Below are positions 61,231 to 64,000 of a DNA stretch of 64,000 nt, in pieces. How positions within the stretch are numbered: the stretch's first letter is position 1; every line of letters starts with the position of its first letter. A program made the translations under genes and the position numbers. The notes beneath the pieces were generated by a model, which was not told the DNA's origin, did not search any database, and saw nothing but the letters and a program-made list of their open reading frames with translations. The stretch covers positions 1 through 64,000 of the forward strand of contig JAECUM010009715.1 of NCBI GenBank assembly GCA_016617855.1. The letters run 5' to 3'. The DNA comes from Megalonaias nervosa. Taxonomy: Eukaryota > Mollusca > Bivalvia > Unionida > Unionidae.

Positions 61231-61273
61231 TGATTCAGGTTTCATTAGAGACTCGTGTATCTTTTAGATCCTG

Positions 61274-61314
<41 letters not shown>

Positions 61315-61500
61315 TATAATTGTTATGATGATGTATATCATTTATGACGTTACGTAATAACGTAATTGTTATTTTAAAATATAAAGACGTCATCCGTTTC
61401 TTTCAAAACATTTTGTGCCTGAAGAAGCATGTATTAAATGCGAAACTAGTTGCATAGAATTTTCAGCGTTTGTGTTGTTTTTATTCCAATAGTGATACTG
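61231..61500 (+). mobile_element. Penelope-like 3'/pLTR tail
   Basis: Continues the right arm past the palindrome: GATTCAGGTTTCATTAGAGA, a (TA)n run at 61278-61308, ATGACGTTACGTAATAACGT and the hammerhead-like motif at 61415-61455. It ends around TTGTGTTGTTTTTATTC. Confidence 0.65.
61415..61455 (+). ncRNA. candidate minimal hammerhead ribozyme
   Basis: Stem I GTGC (61415-61418) with GCAT (61452-61455); core CTGAAGA (61419-61425); stem II GCAT/ATGC (61427-61430, 61438-61441); GAAA (61442-61445); a very short stem III ACTAGT; cleavage after T451. This fits the CUGANGA...GAAA core reported in Penelope-like elements. One extra A (61426) before stem II is non-standard, so activity is uncertain. 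Confidence 0.5.
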
Positions 61501-61798
61501 GTAACAGCAAACTAAATGTGAGTTTCATTTTAATTAAACTGAACATAAACTGACAACCTTACATACATTTATCCTTCCAATTTTAATTTCTGTCCCTTAA
61601 CCTTGCATTTCTGCAATGACATGAATACTACTAAACTTGCAAAAATACAAGAGCATCCTATCATGAATTCATACTTATGGTAAAAATACCAACCATAAAG
61701 GTGTGCACACTTCAGGTTATCACCTACTTCCAAATGTTTAGATGATTTGCTATGTTTTAAACACAATAAATATAATTTTAGCTATTCAAATATTTCAG

Positions 61799-61912
61799 AT
61801 GTCCCACGAATTCAAGCCTCAAAATTATGGCAAAAAAATCGTTTATCTAAACGCATATCTATGTAGCTGCCATTATTGGAATGAGCTACCAAATCACTTT
61901 AGAATGCAATAA
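61799..61912 (+). pseudogene. possible LINE C-terminal remnant
   Basis: A short open frame reads FKPQNYGKK...HYWNELPNHFRM and then a stop. The YG...YWNELP pattern resembles the C-terminus of CR1-type LINE proteins. Too short to be sure. Confidence 0.35.
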
Positions 61913-62169
61913 AATTCATTTTAATTTTTATTTCTATCCTGGAATGGTAAAGACTGTTGTAAATGTAACATCTTTAAATAATACTCCACCCCCACCCCGC
62001 TATAATGACAACAGCAAATGCTTGTGTTAACGTTTTTGCCTATCTGTCAAATAACTGTGAATGTCAAAGTAAACAGTCAACGGCATCATTCAAATAATTT
62101 ACTACTTGGACTTCAGGTTTCAGAATATATATACGAAAGTCTGACAAATAAAATGTTACAAACCTTTTC
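61913..62169. other. 5' flank of the candidate promoter
   Basis: AT-rich. On the minus strand GAAAAG|GTTTGT at 62164/62163 would serve as donor for a noncoding first EFCAB6 exon and resembles the donor at 17382. Not confirmed. Confidence 0.3.
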
Positions 62170-62320
62170 TCTGTGTATAATCCGCGTGGTTGTAGGCTAT
62201 CATAAATGTTTATTCAACATGAACACTTGCAGTTGTACACTGCCGCCTTGTTTAATGCTCCGTTGCCATGCAATGGTGAATGGCGGTAGCTAATATAGAC
62301 TGGTTTACGCAATTTCTGCA
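62170..62320. promoter_or_regulatory. candidate bidirectional promoter with X-box-like site
   Basis: A locally CpG-richer stretch (GCCGCC at 62242, CCGTTGCC, ATGGCGG) stands between the minus-strand EFCAB6 gene and the plus-strand open exon at 62321. GTTGCCATGCAAT (62262-62274) resembles an RFX X-box, the usual switch for ciliary genes, but its second half-site is imperfect. No transcript evidence. Confidence 0.4.
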
Positions 62321-62415
62321 ATGAAATCTATGATGAAATTAAAAGAAGTCGCTGAACCATTCAATCCATCCGTGTGCCATAAGCGCATTAATCACATCAC
62401 AGAACAACTTGATGG
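62321..62415 (+). CDS. possible first coding exon of an unidentified divergent gene
   Basis: The ATG at 62321 opens 31 codons (MKSMMKLKEVAEPFNPSVCH, then KRINHITEQLD) that end at a possible donor GATGG|GTAGTT (62415/62416). Without splicing the frame stops at once (TAG). The composition looks like real protein, unlike the AT-driven frames elsewhere. There is no signal peptide and I do not recognise the family. No second exon was found in the 1.6 kb to the window end. It could also be chance sequence. Confidence 0.35.
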
Positions 62416-62593
62416 GTAGTTAGCAACAGCGAAATACACCTCTTTGTACCGTAATACTCATGAAGATAAATCTGGGTGTACACTAATATATGCACTCAAT
62501 ATGTGTAAATAACTGTGTATTTCGGTTTCTTAGCGTGTTTCGGATTTTCTAGTAACTGCAACTTGATGGGTTCCAAAGGTTAAGCTTAGTCCT

Positions 62594-62760
62594 ACCACAG
62601 GAGTCTGACGTTTTATCAATAAAGTACGATGAAATCTCAGACAACACGAAATCACCTTATCAGTACTATAAAGTACTGTTAATTTATAGTACCGATAAGG
62701 TGATTTCATGTTGTCAGAGATTTCATCGTACTTATAGATGAAACGTCAGACTCCCGTGGT
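62594..62760. mobile_element. foldback MITE (about 167 bp)
   Basis: Nearly the whole element is an inverted repeat: ACCACAGGAGTCTGACG at the left and CGTCAGACTCCCGTGGT at the right, with arms of about 80 bp meeting near 62676 (TACTATAAAGTACTG). A short CCT duplication may flank it. No coding capacity. Confidence 0.82.
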
Positions 62761-62940
62761 CCTACAATGTAAGCCCTCAACCCGATATTTATGTTATGGG
62801 CGTCGAGGTCTTGCTGACCAAATCACGGCGCTGTGATACGTGTTCCGATGTCGATAACATCGGAACGACAAGTGCAGTTTTCAGGGACTAAGGTAAAGCT
62901 CTACTGACTACAGTCAAATTTTTATGTACTTTTGCAAGAG
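62761..62940. other. GC-richer stretch with a perfect short palindrome
   Basis: GTTCCGATGTCGATAACATCGGAAC at 62842-62866 (more simply, GTTCCGATGT and its complement around CGATA) and a CpG-rich phrase CACGGCGCTGTGATACG. Possible regulatory DNA or the end of another small element. Confidence 0.35.
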
Positions 62941-62941
62941 G

Positions 62942-63610
62942 GAACGGTATAAGGTGAAATTGTTTGCATTGTCATACCTCTATGCTACTTTTATATAATG
63001 TGACTGAAATTTATTTGCATGTGGTTAACATGGAAAACTTCACGATCTTTAGCAAAGAACTATCATCATGGATGCTCCCATGTAATCAAAAAATCACAGG
63101 CACTCATTGCAGAGAAAATTATAGAGTATATATCAAGGGATAGAGGGCTGGGAGGTCATACCCCCCTCAGCCTGGCCCTCCTAATTTGTGTGTAACGAGC
63201 CTCTGTGGAAAAATTAGCCACAACTAGTCCAAAGTGAACTAACTTGAGCAGTTACAGCAAAAAACGGAAAATGAATTTTGTCATAGTAGAAAATACCAGC
63301 TTGCAAAAGTACAATAAATTAATTGTAAAATATATAATAAAAGTTTTAAAAGTCATTGCCTGTTTTTTTTTCTTTTCAATTTCCTTTTGAAGTCCAGGAA
63401 GTGAAAATAACCAGGCGGAGCTCGCAGTCTTTTGAGAAAAGCACATACGAAGTAAGGCCAAGTTGTATACTCTGTAACACACATTATACCCATCAAGCAT
63501 AAACCAAAATAAAGGAAATTCAAAGTTATTTTAACAGTAACTAAGATGTACAAAGTCTTTCTTAAATAGGCAGGATAACAAGTGAGGAAAACCTAATAAT
63601 TATTGTTTTT
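62942..63610 (-). repeat. interspersed element 'X', copy C
   Basis: Matches copy B (50330) in order and copy A (13690) in reverse: TTGTCATACCTCTATGCTAC, AACTAGTCCAAAGTGAACTA, AATACCAGCTTGCAAAAGTA and CCAGGAAGTGAAAATAACCA. It contains one unit (rc of TATACTCTGTAACACACATT) of the 13.7-kb minisatellite. Confidence 0.78.
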
Positions 63611-63967
63611 AAAAATCAAACAATTTGCAAAACACAAAAGTTTAGAGTGGAAAAGTTGAAACTAAGAATTGTCATTTTGGAGAAAAAAAATGAAGTAAAA
63701 GTATCATTTTTCCAGATATACTAAGGAAATATGTGAATAGATACATTTAGAGGAATGGATTTGATTTCTATGTTTTAATTGTTTATTCTATTTACTAGTA
63801 TGATTTAAGAATATTTATAGGGATAAGATTAAAACCCCAATAACAATACAAGTACATTGCAACTTAAAGTATTAATTCACTAACCTTCCACTTTGTTGTC
63901 TCACTGCATTTGTACTGTATGTGCCTGTTTGGAGCATGTTCATTTAAATTTTCAGTTTATTATGTCC

Positions 63968-63968
<1 letters not shown>
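63611..63968. other. AT-rich stretch, nothing recognised
   Basis: No supported feature. Confidence 0.45.

Positions 63969-64000
<32 letters not shown>
63969..64000. repeat. (TA)n run at the window end
   Basis: Perfect TA repeat that continues past the edge. Confidence 0.9.

Noticed and set aside
62842..62866. Palindrome as a transcription terminator
   Set aside because: A bacterial-type terminator makes no sense in this eukaryotic context; kept only as a short palindrome.

Overview
This is eukaryotic, intron-rich, AT-rich genomic DNA from an animal. One minus-strand gene with conventional GT-AG introns fills most of it. The remainder is retrotransposons, tRNA-headed SINEs, MITEs and more than twenty separate minisatellites. 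The repeat types, including dispersed repeats carrying phrases such as 'ggggccataactct', a Penelope-like element and Ty3/gypsy relatives, suggest a marine lophotrochozoan, most likely a mollusc. That assignment is inference. There is no sign of bacterial operons, phage or CRISPR.

Main gene: ten coding exons on the minus strand between 48930 (ATG) and 5022 join in phase into 395 codons plus 2 nt. They encode the N-terminal part of a multi-EF-hand protein that I identify as EFCAB6 (DJ-1-binding protein, a ciliary axoneme protein). Canonical and degenerate EF-hands alternate. The gene runs off the left edge. Its promoter is probably near 62.2 kb, which would leave a 5' intron of about 13 kb. A short plus-strand open exon at 62321-62415 may be the start of an unidentified, divergently transcribed gene that shares this promoter.

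Layout: 1-1850, end of a gypsy-type pol with a SINE inserted in it; 1858-3086, 49-51 bp minisatellite; 3087-4735, LTR-like sequence; 5-18 kb, eight EFCAB6 exons among minisatellites, a hAT MITE, a solo LTR and a LINE/SINE nest; 18-29 kb, a large intron with a 2 kb minisatellite; 29 kb, one exon; 29-46.7 kb, a 17.5 kb intron with a 3.6 kb minisatellite that holds two LINE insertions; 46.7-49 kb, the first two coding exons; 49-62 kb, the 5' intron, holding a full-length but broken LTR retrotransposon (51210-57395) and a Penelope-like palindrome (60489-61230); 62-64 kb, candidate promoter, foldback MITE and an interspersed repeat.

Most notable: the LTR retrotransposon has gypsy-type enzymes in the copia-type order gag-PR-IN-RT-RNaseH, as in Gmr1-like elements. 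A minisatellite at 13.7-15.5 kb has grown from an internal segment of an interspersed element and was then hit by a LINE that was itself hit by a SINE. The Penelope-like tail contains a candidate minimal hammerhead ribozyme.
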